A stretch of DNA of 64,000 bases from Acidiflorens sp963841945. Its GTDB lineage: Bacteria; Acidobacteriota; Terriglobia; Terriglobales; Acidobacteriaceae. A model generated the notes under the pieces. That model saw only the letters and a list, made by a program, of their open reading frames with translations. It did not search any database and had not been told where the DNA came from. The translations under genes and the position numbers were made by a program. How positions within the stretch are numbered: the stretch's first letter is position 1; every line of letters starts with the position of its first letter. The DNA is taken from positions 419,174 through 483,173 of the forward strand of contig CAWJFC010000005.1 in assembly GCA_963841945.1 (NCBI GenBank). Reading direction: 5' to 3'. Below are positions 26,173 to 34,663 of this stretch, in pieces.

Positions 26173-26421
26173 CTAGCGGTTCCGGCGCTTCTGGAGATTC
26201 TTGTTGGCCCTCCTGTTCAATTTCTCCTGGCGCTTTTGATATTTCCTGGCCGCTTTGCTTTGCTTCTTGTTGGCCTTCTTCAACATCTTTTGCTGCCGCT
26301 TGATGTCTCTGCGTGACTGCTTGGCGTTCTGCTCCGGCGTCATGCGCGGGGATTTTTGCGCGACGGCAAAGGTGCCGAGGCTTAGGAAGGCGAGCAGGGC
26401 GAGGGCAGCGAACCGTTTCAT
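26173..26421 (-). CDS. Small secreted highly basic protein
   Basis: 82 residues. A signal peptide (MKRFAALALLAFLSLGTFAVA) is followed by a strongly basic, almost uninterrupted helix of Lys/Arg/Gln/Asn with RRDIKRQQKMLKKANKKQ. After export it would be a cationic coiled segment able to bind polyanions, membranes or nucleic acid. No family is recognised. It stands alone between the orphan antitoxin and a phosphodiesterase gene transcribed away from it. Confidence 0.65.
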   Translation of the reverse strand: MKRFAALALLAFLSLGTFAVAQKSPRMTPEQNAKQSRRDIKRQQKMLKKANKKQSKAARKYQKRQEKLNRRANKNLQKRRNR

Positions 26422-26666
26422 AGAGTCTCCATGAAGGCTTGTGGCGATTTTACACCGAAGCCGACGACCCGGTCGGCGATTGTGGCCGGAACGGACGGAC
26501 GTGTCCGGAGGGGTAATAGTTTGCTCGGAACTTGATTCGGCGGGGCGGAAGGCATGCCAGTGCGCCGTTTAACGCGCTCGTAACACGGCTGTCACCTACG
26601 GTTCATTCTGGTCTGGTATCTCCTAGGAAGGTCTGCCTCACATCCCTTTCTGGAGGAACTCCCCCT

Positions 26667-28319
26667 ATGAACTCGAACCGCGGACTTCGTGTCGGCGGAG
26701 CGCTGCTGGCGTTTTTGCTGGCCGCGGCTTCGTCGTTTGCGCAGAACAAGATTCAACATGTTCTGCTTATCAGCGTCGATGGCATGCACGGCGTCGATTT
26801 TGCCAACTGCGTGAAGGGCGTGCCGGAGAGCGGCAATGAAACTTATTGCCCGAACATGGCTACGCTTTCGACGACCGGCGTGCATTACCTGACCGCTCTG
26901 ACGTCGCGGCCGTCGGACTCGTTTCCGGGCCTGGCTGCTCAGATCACCGGCGCGACGCCGCGCTCGACGGGACTTTTTTACGATGTGACCTATGACCGGG
27001 CGCTCTCGCCGCCAGCGAAGACCACGCCCTACGGAATCGTGGGCGGCGCAAAGCTCTGCCCGTCCGTGATTGGCACGCAAGTTGGCTTCGACGAGGAGAT
27101 CGATATTGACTATAAGCAGCTCGACGGCGGCGGGGGGATCAATCCGGATTATCTGCCGCGGAATCCGAAAAACAATTGCGCGCCGGTCTATCCGCATACG
27201 TACATCCGCGTCAATACGATCTTCAATGTGGTGAAGGACAGCGGAGGTTACACGGCGTGGTCGGACAAGCATCCATCCTACGAATACACGATGGGCAACA
27301 CGGGCGACGGCGTCGACGATCTCTACACGCCGGAGATCAATTCGATTCCCGTTCCGCTGCCCGCTTCGCAATACAACATTCAGGGTTGCGATCCGCTGCC
27401 CGATCCGGGAGCGGCGAAGTCGAGCAATGCATGGACCGACAGCTTCCAGAACATCCAGTGCTACGACAAGCTGAAAGTACGAGCGGTGCTGAACTGGATT
27501 GATGGCCTGACGCATGATGGCAGCGCACAGGCGCCAGTGCCGAACATCTTTGGCATGAACTTTCAGGCGGTGAGCGTGGGCGAGAAGCTGGTGGAGAAAT
27601 CGCTGGGCGAGACCGGTGGTTATGTTGATCCTTTCGGAACGCCGAGCAATGCTCTGATGGGCGAAGTGCAGTTTGTAGACAGCGCGATTGGGCAGTTTGT
27701 GAACGAACTGAAGAAGCAAGGGCTGTACGATTCGACTCTCATAATTATCTCGGCCAAGCACGGGCAGTCGCCGATCGATCCCAACCGCGGGCTGCGCATT
27801 CCGGCCGACAATCCGGCGCTGGAGCCGCCGTCGCAGGTGCTCTCGCCGAGCGGCGTTGGGCCTGGGTTGCCCGTCGTGCAGGCGGATGAGGATGACATCT
27901 CGATGCTGTGGCTGGGCGATCAAACTCAGACCGCGGCGGATGTGGCTATCCTGGCTGCCAATGAAAACAATTATGGCCAAGGTCAGATTTTTGCCGGGCA
28001 ACTACTCACACTTTATTTCAACGACCCGCTGTCGGACCCGCGTACGCCGGACATTATTGTGGCGCCGAACGTGGGCGTGATCTACACCGGAGGGACTTCG
28101 AAAGTCTCGGAGCACGGCGGGTTTGCCGAAGACGATCGCCACGTGATGCTGCTGGTATCAAACCCGAAGATCAAGGCCTCGACGTTCCTGGATCAGGTGG
28201 AGACGCGGCAGATCGCGCCAACGATTCTGAAGGCGCTGGGATTGGATCCGACGCAACTGATCGCAGTACAAAAGGAGTTCACGGAAACTTTGCCGGGTTT
28301 GCCGTTCACGCAGAAGTAA
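26667..28319 (+). CDS. Secreted type I phosphodiesterase / alkaline phosphatase superfamily enzyme
   Basis: About 550 residues with a signal peptide (ALLAFLLAAASSFAQ). Metal and nucleophile motifs of the superfamily are visible: Asp38 in LLISVDGM, a Ser in RPSDSFPG (83-85) at the usual Thr/Ser nucleophile, IISAKHGQSP, and SEHGGFAEDDRHV. It should hydrolyse phosphate mono- or diesters in the periplasm or outside. The chosen ATG follows GGAGG at good spacing. A strong terminator lies 25 bp after the stop, so it is monocistronic. Confidence 0.85.
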   Translation: MNSNRGLRVGGALLAFLLAAASSFAQNKIQHVLLISVDGMHGVDFANCVKGVPESGNETYCPNMATLSTTGVHYLTALTSRPSDSFPGLAAQITGATPRSTGLFYDVTYDRALSPPAKTTPYGIVGGAKLCPSVIGTQVGFDEEIDIDYKQLDGGGGINPDYLPRNPKNNCAPVYPHTYIRVNTIFNVVKDSGGYTAWSDKHPSYEYTMGNTGDGVDDLYTPEINSIPVPLPASQYNIQGCDPLPDPGAAKSSNAWTDSFQNIQCYDKLKVRAVLNWIDGLTHDGSAQAPVPNIFGMNFQAVSVGEKLVEKSLGETGGYVDPFGTPSNALMGEVQFVDSAIGQFVNELKKQGLYDSTLIIISAKHGQSPIDPNRGLRIPADNPALEPPSQVLSPSGVGPGLPVVQADEDDISMLWLGDQTQTAADVAILAANENNYGQGQIFAGQLLTLYFNDPLSDPRTPDIIVAPNVGVIYTGGTSKVSEHGGFAEDDRHVMLLVSNPKIKASTFLDQVETRQIAPTILKALGLDPTQLIAVQKEFTETLPGLPFTQK

Positions 28320-28344
28320 CGAAGTAGGATTTATTCTCCTCGAC

Positions 28345-28374
28345 GCGGAGGGCTCAGGCCCTCCGCTTTTTTTT
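28345..28374 (+). terminator. Rho-independent terminator
   Basis: Nine-bp stem GCGGAGGGC (28345-28353) with GCCCTCCGC (28358-28366), a 4-base loop and a T8 tract, ending the phosphodiesterase transcript. Confidence 0.93.
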
Positions 28375-28783
28375 CGCAGAGGCTAACGGGTCGAGGCGTT
28401 CACGCCGCCACTACTGCGTCGTTCCGGAAACGGTTGTGCAGTTACCGGTCTGGATCAGCAACGCTTCGTTGCCGCCATTGGCTATCGTTCTTGTCACGCG
28501 CGACATGTAATTTGGACACCGGCCGAGCGTAAAGCACAGTGAAGTAGGCTTTGCCCGGACGTTTGCGTTACTTTCTGGACGAACTGGGCTCGACCTTGCT
28601 CGCTGGCGAGCATGCAGAGTGCTGTTTAGCACTCCGGCGCGTGGTTGGGAACCGCGGCGAGCCTCGACGGTGGATGATTGTGGTTCGTTTATTTCTTTTC
28701 TATTTCTATTTAGGGTGTCGTGTCCTATAAATGCGCCTCCAGGGACACTCATACCGTGAAGTTGATTGCGGGCGCGCCCGGGC
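28375..28783. other. Gene-free region before the sigma-factor operon
   Basis: About 410 bp without a supported gene. A minus-strand open frame exists but has no protein-like features. The stretch just before 28784 is presumably the sigma-operon promoter and leader; no clear consensus box was found. Confidence 0.4.
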
Positions 28784-29311
28784 ATGAGGCAAACCGATTT
28801 CCAGGAGGAACTCGAGCGGATGCACCCGGCCAGCTTCGGTTGGGCGCTGTGGTGCTGCGATCGCGGGCGGGATGAGGCCGAGGAAGTCCTGCAAGCGGCT
28901 TACCTTAAAGTGCTGGAGGGAACGGCGCGGTTCGACGGAAGGTCGAGTTTGCGGACATGGTTCTTCTCGGTGGTTCGGCGCACGGCCTGGGAGCGACGAC
29001 GGCGGCGATGGGCGCGGGAGCAGTTGCTGGAACGATGGTTCGTTCGACGGCCAGAACCAGTCGCCGAGCTTGATCCGGAGAGAGCTGCGGACAGATCGGA
29101 GAGCAGCCGAAGACTCCTCGAGGCGGTGGCTGGCTTGCCGGGCCGACAGCGTGAGGTGCTGCACCTGGTCTTCTATCAAGACCTCACGATCGAGGAAGCA
29201 GCGTCAGTACTTAAGATCTCTTTGGGAACAACACGCACTCACTTTGATCGGGGCAAGGCAAGGCTCCGCGAACGGCTGGCGGGACGAGAGGGGGACCATG
29301 GCGGGCGCTGA
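28784..29311 (+). CDS. ECF-type RNA polymerase sigma factor
   Basis: About 175 residues with the two ECF modules. Region 2 (about 12-75) contains DEAEEVLQAAYLKVLEG and SSLRTWFFSVVRRTAWE. Region 4 (about 110-160) contains LPGRQREVLHLVFYQDLTIEEAASVLKI and GTTRTHFDRGKARLRE. It directs RNA polymerase to stress or envelope genes. The ATG follows an in-frame TTG open region. Its end overlaps by 14 bp the start of a single-pass membrane protein, a typical sigma/anti-sigma pair, and a Spy-like gene follows. Confidence 0.9.
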   Translation: MRQTDFQEELERMHPASFGWALWCCDRGRDEAEEVLQAAYLKVLEGTARFDGRSSLRTWFFSVVRRTAWERRRRRWAREQLLERWFVRRPEPVAELDPERAADRSESSRRLLEAVAGLPGRQREVLHLVFYQDLTIEEAASVLKISLGTTRTHFDRGKARLRERLAGREGDHGGR

Positions 29312-29711
29312 TGGGAATCATGATCTTCACGATGAAGGCCTGCGCGATGACGACCTGCGCGAGCGCTTTGTGGCGTTGCGGCGGGAGGACGAGGCTCTCG
29401 CTCCAGAGTTCGCTGGGGCATGGGCGGGCAGAAATCGCGGAAGGCGGCGATCGGCGGGCAAACTGGTGGCGATTGCGGTTTGTGTAGTAACGATAGCAGC
29501 GGGCGTCTGGCTGCGAATTGGGGCATCGAAGCCGGAGCCGAAGAGAGACGTCGCTTCCATCAGCGAGTGGAAAGCTCCGACGGACTTTTTGCTCAACACG
29601 CCGGGGCAGGAGCTGCTGCGGACGGTGCCGACTCTTGGGACGGGGCACGACTACGCCGGGATTCCAGGGGCAATAGAAAAGAGTAAGCAAGGCGGGCGGC
29701 AGACACCTTAA
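29298..29711 (+). CDS. Putative anti-sigma factor, single-pass membrane protein
   Basis: 137 residues with an acidic N-terminal helical cytoplasmic part (NHDLHDEGLRDDDLRERFVALRREDEALAP), one membrane helix LVAIAVCVVTIAAGVWL (about 55-72) and a short periplasmic tail. Position (overlapping an ECF sigma), topology and length fit an anti-sigma factor. The Zn-binding HxxxCxxC motif of ZAS anti-sigmas is absent, so it would be a non-ZAS type. It is co-transcribed with the Spy-like gene 12 bp downstream. Confidence 0.7.
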   Translation: MAGADGNHDLHDEGLRDDDLRERFVALRREDEALAPEFAGAWAGRNRGRRRSAGKLVAIAVCVVTIAAGVWLRIGASKPEPKRDVASISEWKAPTDFLLNTPGQELLRTVPTLGTGHDYAGIPGAIEKSKQGGRQTP

Positions 29712-29723
29712 GGAGGAACGATC

Positions 29724-30143
29724 TTGAAATCTTATTTAGCTTTGTTGATGTTGGTCATTTTTGGCAGCGCTTGCTGGGGGCAGGACTCGAAGCCGGCGGA
29801 CGATCCGCTGGCGCAAAACCTATTTCCGCCGGAACTGGTGATGAAGTACCGGCAGGAGATCAACCTGGATGAAGGGCAGTCGAAGACGATCAAAGAAGCG
29901 ATCCAGAAGGCGCAAGCGAAATTTCTGGACATGCAATGGGACATGCAGTCGGAGACAGAGAAGCTGGCTCGTCTGCTGAAGGCCCCGAAGGTCGATGAAA
30001 ACGCCGTTCTGGCGGAGGTGGACCTGGTATTGAACCGGGAGCGTGAGATCAAGAAAACGCAAATCACTTTACTCGTTCGAATCAAAAACGCGCTCACTGA
30101 GGCGCAGCAGAACAAGCTGATGGAATTGCGACGCCAGCCCTGA
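29724..30143 (+). CDS. Spy/CpxP-like periplasmic protein
   Basis: 139 residues. Signal peptide, then an all-helical charged domain with EINLDEGQSKTIKEAIQKAQAKF and a C-terminal LTEAQQNKLMEL that matches the LTxxQ motif of Spy/CpxP/heavy-metal sensor proteins. These act as periplasmic chaperones or stress sensors. The TTG start is supported by a strong AAGGAGG at good spacing. Gene order sigma, anti-sigma, Spy-like suggests it is a sensor or output of an envelope-stress circuit (inference). Confidence 0.75.
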   Translation: MKSYLALLMLVIFGSACWGQDSKPADDPLAQNLFPPELVMKYRQEINLDEGQSKTIKEAIQKAQAKFLDMQWDMQSETEKLARLLKAPKVDENAVLAEVDLVLNREREIKKTQITLLVRIKNALTEAQQNKLMELRRQP

Positions 30144-30189
30144 TGGCGCTCGATGTGACGAAGGGACCAGCAATCAAGGAGACGACTGC

Positions 30190-31269
30190 ATGAACGCACG
30201 GGGCTTGCCGAGATTCGAGAATTGGCCGGGGGCAGTAATGGCTTGGGGCTTGCGGCGCCGATCGGTCACGGCGCTGGCCTGCAGCGCGTTCGCGGTGTGC
30301 CTGGCGAGTTGTGGCTCGAGAGGCTCATCGGTCCCACATTTCCAGTCATCGGCAACGATCTGGTTTCATCCGTTGCCGGCGGCATCGGCATGGCCTGGGG
30401 GAGAACCTAACGGCGGTTCGGTCGACTTTCTTGGGTTGTTTCAAGCGAACGCGCCGTGGCCGCGCGCTCTGGCAAAGACGCAGGTGTTTGGAATGTATGC
30501 CGGATGGATTGCCGCGATAAATCCGCAGGATCTACAAGCGATCGTGGCAGTTCTCAATGCACACAATATCGGGATCGAGATCGAGGCACCGGCGCTCCAG
30601 GCACTTGCGACGTGCGGGTCGGGTGTTGAAGGCTACGTACCTTATGGACAGACAGTGCAGGCTTTTACTCTGAGCTATTTGCAGCCGTTGCAAGCCGCGG
30701 GAGCAGGGACGGTGTTTATTAAAGTCGACGAGCCGTATTTTTTTGGCAACGTGGTAAGTGATCCGCGGTCCTGTCATTTTTCGGTGACGCAAATCGCCAC
30801 CGAGGTTGGGCAATATGTGGAATTGGTCAAGACAGTATTTCCGAATGCCGAGGTCGGCGATGTGGAACCGATTATCGCCAGCGCCTACACGCCCGACGTG
30901 GTAACGGCGATTACCCAGTGGCACGAGACCTACCAGCAAGTCACCGGTTCGCCTTTTCCATTCTTTTTCTCGGATAACGATTTCGGCAATCCGCAATGGC
31001 CGACGCTGGCGAAGCAGATCGAGGAGGCTACGCGGCAGAGTGGAATGCGGTCGGGCATCATCTATATTGGCGACCTTACGGATACATCCGACGCCGAGTG
31101 GAGCGGGAAAGCGGTGGCGCGTTTTCAGGCGTACCAGGGAGAGAACGGCGGCCAGCCCGACTATGTGCTCTTTCAATCGTGGGAGCCGTACCCGCAGTAC
31201 TGTTTGCCGGAGAGCGATCCGACGACACTTACCGGAGTGATTGATTCGTACCTGATGGCCGCGGGCTGA
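30190..31269 (+). CDS. Lipoprotein of unknown function, TIM-barrel-like
   Basis: 359 residues. After a basic leader, the hydrophobic core and lipobox LASC (Cys near residue 41) predict an outer- or inner-membrane lipoprotein. The mature part has alternating beta/alpha composition with FIKVDEPYFFG and VGDVEPIIASAYTP, where acids after strands resemble glycoside-hydrolase barrel sites. I cannot assign a family. It lies 46 bp after the Spy-like gene and may be the last gene of the sigma operon. Confidence 0.7.
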   Translation: MNARGLPRFENWPGAVMAWGLRRRSVTALACSAFAVCLASCGSRGSSVPHFQSSATIWFHPLPAASAWPGGEPNGGSVDFLGLFQANAPWPRALAKTQVFGMYAGWIAAINPQDLQAIVAVLNAHNIGIEIEAPALQALATCGSGVEGYVPYGQTVQAFTLSYLQPLQAAGAGTVFIKVDEPYFFGNVVSDPRSCHFSVTQIATEVGQYVELVKTVFPNAEVGDVEPIIASAYTPDVVTAITQWHETYQQVTGSPFPFFFSDNDFGNPQWPTLAKQIEEATRQSGMRSGIIYIGDLTDTSDAEWSGKAVARFQAYQGENGGQPDYVLFQSWEPYPQYCLPESDPTTLTGVIDSYLMAAG

Positions 31270-31353
31270 GGCGCTTGGAGATCGCGCTGCCTGAAAACAT
31301 AAGCAACGCTCAACGCCCTTGGACGGTCGTATACTTGTTGTTTCGAGGTCGCT

Positions 31354-31680
31354 ATGGGGCGATACTGCCGAAGCCAAATCTTCCTGAATATCGCCTGCTG
31401 TGTATTGATTTTTTTGGCGGCGGGCATTCGTCCGCCCCTTGCAAGTAGCTTCTTTAAGCTGATCGTTTCCGTGGCGCTGGCTTGCCTGCTCGCTTTCATC
31501 GTCGTTCATTCTGCGAATTTCTGCAAACTCCTGATTGCCCGCCTGCACGCGCTCCCGCAATCATTATTTCCATTAGCAGTGGCTCGGCGATGGTCGGACA
31601 GGCTTCAGCCCAAAATCGCAGTTCCGAGCGAACCTGGTCTCTCTCCGCTCTTTCAGCGTCCCCCACCTTTTCTCGCTTAG
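31354..31680 (+). CDS. Possible small membrane protein
   Basis: 108 residues with two hydrophobic segments (about 9-25 and 33-52) and a proline-rich hydrophilic tail ending LFQRPPPFLA. Composition is protein-like and codon use similar to neighbours, but there is no recognised family and the Shine-Dalgarno signal is weak. It may instead be non-coding DNA. Confidence 0.45.
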   Translation: MGRYCRSQIFLNIACCVLIFLAAGIRPPLASSFFKLIVSVALACLLAFIVVHSANFCKLLIARLHALPQSLFPLAVARRWSDRLQPKIAVPSEPGLSPLFQRPPPFLA

Positions 31681-31792
31681 CTCCTCTTTATTCCTGATCG
31701 GTTGATTTGACGCGCAAAGCCGCGGTTTGGGGCGCGCCGCCTTTATTTTCCACATAGAGAAACGGGTTTGTTGGCCCGGGGAGAAACATGTC

Positions 31793-32539
31793 ATGAATAC
31801 ATCTGACTGCGAAGAGGAAGCCTTGGCTTCCAATCCGTGTAAAAGCGCAGCGAATGAATATGCCCGCCGGCTGCAAGTACGACAACGACAACTCGCGAGC
31901 ATCAGGAGTTTTCACCGGCGATTGTGGATTTATCTGAGTGCAACTGCGTTGGGTGGCATAGCCGTCATCTGGGCGGCACTTTCATCTCACATAATTTCCA
32001 GGCTCTGGATTGTGTTGCCTTGCATGGTGGCCCTGTCTCTTCTCCGAGCGCTTGGGAAAAACGCACAGCTACACGGGCGCGTGGAGCGCATCGTACGCTT
32101 CTACGAACTCGGCGTGGCACGACTGAGCCACCAGTGGCAGGGACGTGGAGTTGCCGGCGATGATTTGCGACCCGCTGAACATAGCTACGCTTCGGATCTG
32201 GACCTGTTTGGCGCTGGATCGCTGTTTGAACTCTTGTGTACCGCTCGAACGGGTATTGGACGAGCGACGCTGGCGAACTGGTTGCTCTATCCGGCGCAAT
32301 GTGAGGAAGTCGCGGAACGACAGGGCGCGATCGCCGAGCTACGCGGCGCGCTCGACCTTAGGGAAGAGTGGGCGTCGATAAAAGGTGGGGCGCTGGATCG
32401 AGGTGCGACGTCGCTTAGGGAGTGGGTGAAGGCGCCGGCAATTCGTTTTCCGTTTTACGCGAAGGCATTTGCCAGCTTCTTACCGATTTGCCTGATTGTC
32501 GTTTCATTATTTGCTGGGGCTGGGGCTTTCGGCCATTAG
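31793..32539 (+). CDS. N-terminal half of a MutS-like membrane ATPase (split gene)
   Basis: About 248 residues with two membrane helices near 40-80 and a helical segment with LFELLCTARTGIGRATLANWLL, the core-lever entry found in MutS-related proteins. The ATG follows GGGGAG. The frame runs into SLFAGAGAFGH and stop, whereas deleting one G from the run at 32516-32519 would give SLFAGLGLSAISGMW, joining directly to the next ORF. It is therefore the first half of one protein of about 615 residues. Confidence 0.75.
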   Translation: MNTSDCEEEALASNPCKSAANEYARRLQVRQRQLASIRSFHRRLWIYLSATALGGIAVIWAALSSHIISRLWIVLPCMVALSLLRALGKNAQLHGRVERIVRFYELGVARLSHQWQGRGVAGDDLRPAEHSYASDLDLFGAGSLFELLCTARTGIGRATLANWLLYPAQCEEVAERQGAIAELRGALDLREEWASIKGGALDRGATSLREWVKAPAIRFPFYAKAFASFLPICLIVVSLFAGAGAFGH

Positions 32540-33641
32540 CGGGATGTGGGCGGTTGCCATCACCGCCGCGCTGGAAGCATTTCTGGCAATTTTTCTTCGG
32601 AAGAAAACGAACCTGATTGCAGCCGATCTGGTGGTGCCGCTATTCGAGCTTGAGCTTCTTGAGCCCATGCTGCTTCGCTTTGAAGGGCTATCTTTCGAGT
32701 GTTCGCTACTCAAGTCGTTACAGTCGCAACTCGCGGCCGCGACAGGACATTCCTCAAGACGAATCCGGCAATTGCGGGTATGGGGCTGGCTACTTCATCT
32801 TCGACGCTTTGAGTATTTTGCCGTGCTTGCTTCGCCCCTTCTATGGGGAACGAATTTGGCAATTTTGACGGAACGATGGCGGCAGAAAAACCGGGAAGGC
32901 TTGAACCGGTGGCTGGAGTCGCTGGGCCAGTTCGAAGCTCTGCTCTGTTTGGCCCGATACTCCTATGAGAACCCCGATCATACTTTTGCAGTGCTCAAGC
33001 GAGATTCGCCGGCGCTATTCGAGGCCGAGGGACTGGGGCATCCCCTGTTGGATGGCGGGACATGCGTGCGTTGTGACGTTCGACTGGACGCGCAAGGGAC
33101 CCAAGTGATGATCGTGAGCGGTTCGAACATGTCGGGCAAGAGTACTCTTCTGCGCTCGGTCGGTTTGAACTCGGTGCTGGCAATGGCGGGCGCTCCGGTG
33201 CGCGCCACACGGCTACATATATCACCAGTGCAGATCGGATGCTCGATTACCGTCCATGATTCTCTCTTACAAGGCAAGTCACGCTTCCGGGCGGAGGTGG
33301 AGCGGCTTACTCTGATCCTCGGTCTAGCGCGGACAGACAAACTGCTCTTTCTGCTGGACGAGGTGCTGGGCGGGACAAATTCCACCGACCGCTTGTTTGG
33401 AGCGCAGGCGCTGATCCGCCAACTGATTGCGAAGGGGGCGGTAGGCATTGTGACGACGCACGATCTGGCGCTTACCGAAGTGGAAAAGGATTCCAATGGG
33501 CGGGTGATCAATGTGCATTTCGAGGAGCAGTATGAAGGCGGCGAGATGCGTTTCGACTACCGAATGCGGCATGGGGTACTGACGCGCACAAACGGCGTTA
33601 ATGTCATGGCGGCGCTGGGACTACTGCCGAAGGAGGGTTAG
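32496..33641 (+). CDS. C-terminal ATPase half of a MutS-like protein (split gene)
   Basis: About 380 residues with a further membrane segment, then the MutS-family ABC ATPase: Walker A GSNMSGKSTLL, Walker B FLLDEVLGGTNS and the switch TTHD. The mismatch-binding N-terminal domain of true MutS is absent, and the membrane helices suggest a non-repair role for this MutS-related subfamily. The apparent ATG lies inside the upstream ORF and is not needed once the G-run frameshift is repaired. Confidence 0.82.
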   Translation: MSFHYLLGLGLSAISGMWAVAITAALEAFLAIFLRKKTNLIAADLVVPLFELELLEPMLLRFEGLSFECSLLKSLQSQLAAATGHSSRRIRQLRVWGWLLHLRRFEYFAVLASPLLWGTNLAILTERWRQKNREGLNRWLESLGQFEALLCLARYSYENPDHTFAVLKRDSPALFEAEGLGHPLLDGGTCVRCDVRLDAQGTQVMIVSGSNMSGKSTLLRSVGLNSVLAMAGAPVRATRLHISPVQIGCSITVHDSLLQGKSRFRAEVERLTLILGLARTDKLLFLLDEVLGGTNSTDRLFGAQALIRQLIAKGAVGIVTTHDLALTEVEKDSNGRVINVHFEEQYEGGEMRFDYRMRHGVLTRTNGVNVMAALGLLPKEG

Positions 33642-33670
33642 TCCGAAGACAGATCGAGGAAGGGTGGCAC

Positions 33671-33769
33671 AAATAGAGAGTCCCGAGGGGATGTTGGGCT
33701 CTTTCGTCTCGGCCAGTAGCTCACGTTTTAACCCTTGCTGACCTTATTCCTGCAACTCCCTTTGCGGGT
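33671..33769. repeat. Direct repeat copy A flanking the PIN toxin operon
   Basis: About 99 bp beginning AAATAGAGAGTCCCGAGG and ending near TTGCGGGT. A nearly identical copy lies at 34843-34940 in the same orientation, on the other side of the two-gene PIN operon. Confidence 0.85.
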
Positions 33770-33812
33770 TACGGCAGCCCAAAAGAGGGCAACGACGCCG
33801 GGGAACGGCCTC

Positions 33813-34238
33813 CTAGAGGAGCGGCGCATCCAGGGATGCAATGAACTGAATTCCTGGAATGATCTTTCCAACGAGACTCTTGTCATTCGTCAGGAACAAG
33901 TCCGCACCCGTCTGAGCGGCGGTCGCGAGATGGATGGCATCCGCCGGCGTTACGTTGAGAATGCCGCGAATTCTCGCGTAATGATCCGCAGTTTCCAATG
34001 TAAACGGTACTACTTCCGTCACGATGGCTCGCAAGAGCCGGCGAAATTCATTCGCGATTTCGGGGGACCGCTTCCGATACGTGCCCGCCAGCACCTCCCC
34101 GAAAGTGAACGCGCCAGTGATTAAATGATCCTGGCGCTGTTTCATTCGAGAATGAATCGCCTCCACTCGCTCGGCGAACTCGGGATGATCCTCCAACCAA
34201 TAGATGAACAGCATGCTATCCCAGTAAATGCGGCTCAT
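33813..34238 (-). CDS. PIN-domain ribonuclease toxin
   Basis: 141 residues with PIN acids in order: Asp7 in MSRIYWDSMLFIYWL, Glu in AFTFGEVLAGT, Asp in VTPADAIHLATA and Asp in LFLTNDKSL. It should be a Mg2+-dependent RNase of the VapC class. Its ATG overlaps the stop of the upstream 142-residue gene in an ATGA, so they are translationally coupled as in toxin-antitoxin pairs. The operon sits between two direct repeats. Confidence 0.87.
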   Translation of the reverse strand: MSRIYWDSMLFIYWLEDHPEFAERVEAIHSRMKQRQDHLITGAFTFGEVLAGTYRKRSPEIANEFRRLLRAIVTEVVPFTLETADHYARIRGILNVTPADAIHLATAAQTGADLFLTNDKSLVGKIIPGIQFIASLDAPLL

Positions 34239-34663
34239 TTGCGTTCCTGCGAAGCGTAGAAGTTGTCTCGCTCGGCGCGAAGATAGGCTTCCCCACCACC
34301 GAGTTCGGCAAACACGTCTTTAAGAGCTCCACGCAGGCGTTGCCACGCTTCGGAGGAAGGTTCAGTCGCGGACTTGGGATCGACAAATTCGTAAGTGTAG
34401 ACAACGGTGGTGCTCAGCCCAGACTTGGGCCCAGTCGCATCGACCAACTTCAATCCGTTGTTCCGCAGGAATTCTTTAGTTTTTAGCGCACTGCATACCG
34501 CGGGTATGCTCCGATAGAGTCGATGCTCTCGAACAATGTCGCCGACTCTGATTGAAAATCTCTTCTGGCCCTGCTGACGAGCCGGCAAAACGTATTTCTG
34601 GGTCGAATAATCCCTTATTTCAGAGGCTCCAATTCTCTTTTCCTCCGGATTCAGGCCATCCAT
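34235..34663 (-). CDS. Unknown protein coupled to a PIN toxin, candidate antitoxin
   Basis: 142 residues, no match to known AbrB, RHH, Phd or HTH antitoxins that I can see. It contains KRFSIRVGDIVREHRLYRSIPAVCSALKTKEFLRNNGLKL, a beta strand followed by helices that could form a DNA- or protein-binding module, and an acidic C-terminal helix. A strong GAGGAGG precedes the ATG. Coupling to the PIN gene through ATGA makes it the likely antitoxin. The upstream 100 bp is AT-rich and probably holds the promoter. Confidence 0.65.
   Translation of the reverse strand: MDGLNPEEKRIGASEIRDYSTQKYVLPARQQGQKRFSIRVGDIVREHRLYRSIPAVCSALKTKEFLRNNGLKLVDATGPKSGLSTTVVYTYEFVDPKSATEPSSEAWQRLRGALKDVFAELGGGEAYLRAERDNFYASQERK

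Noticed and set aside
28411..28785. A minus-strand coding frame before the sigma factor
   Set aside because: No family pattern or hydrophobic signal, and it overlaps the likely promoter region of the sigma operon.
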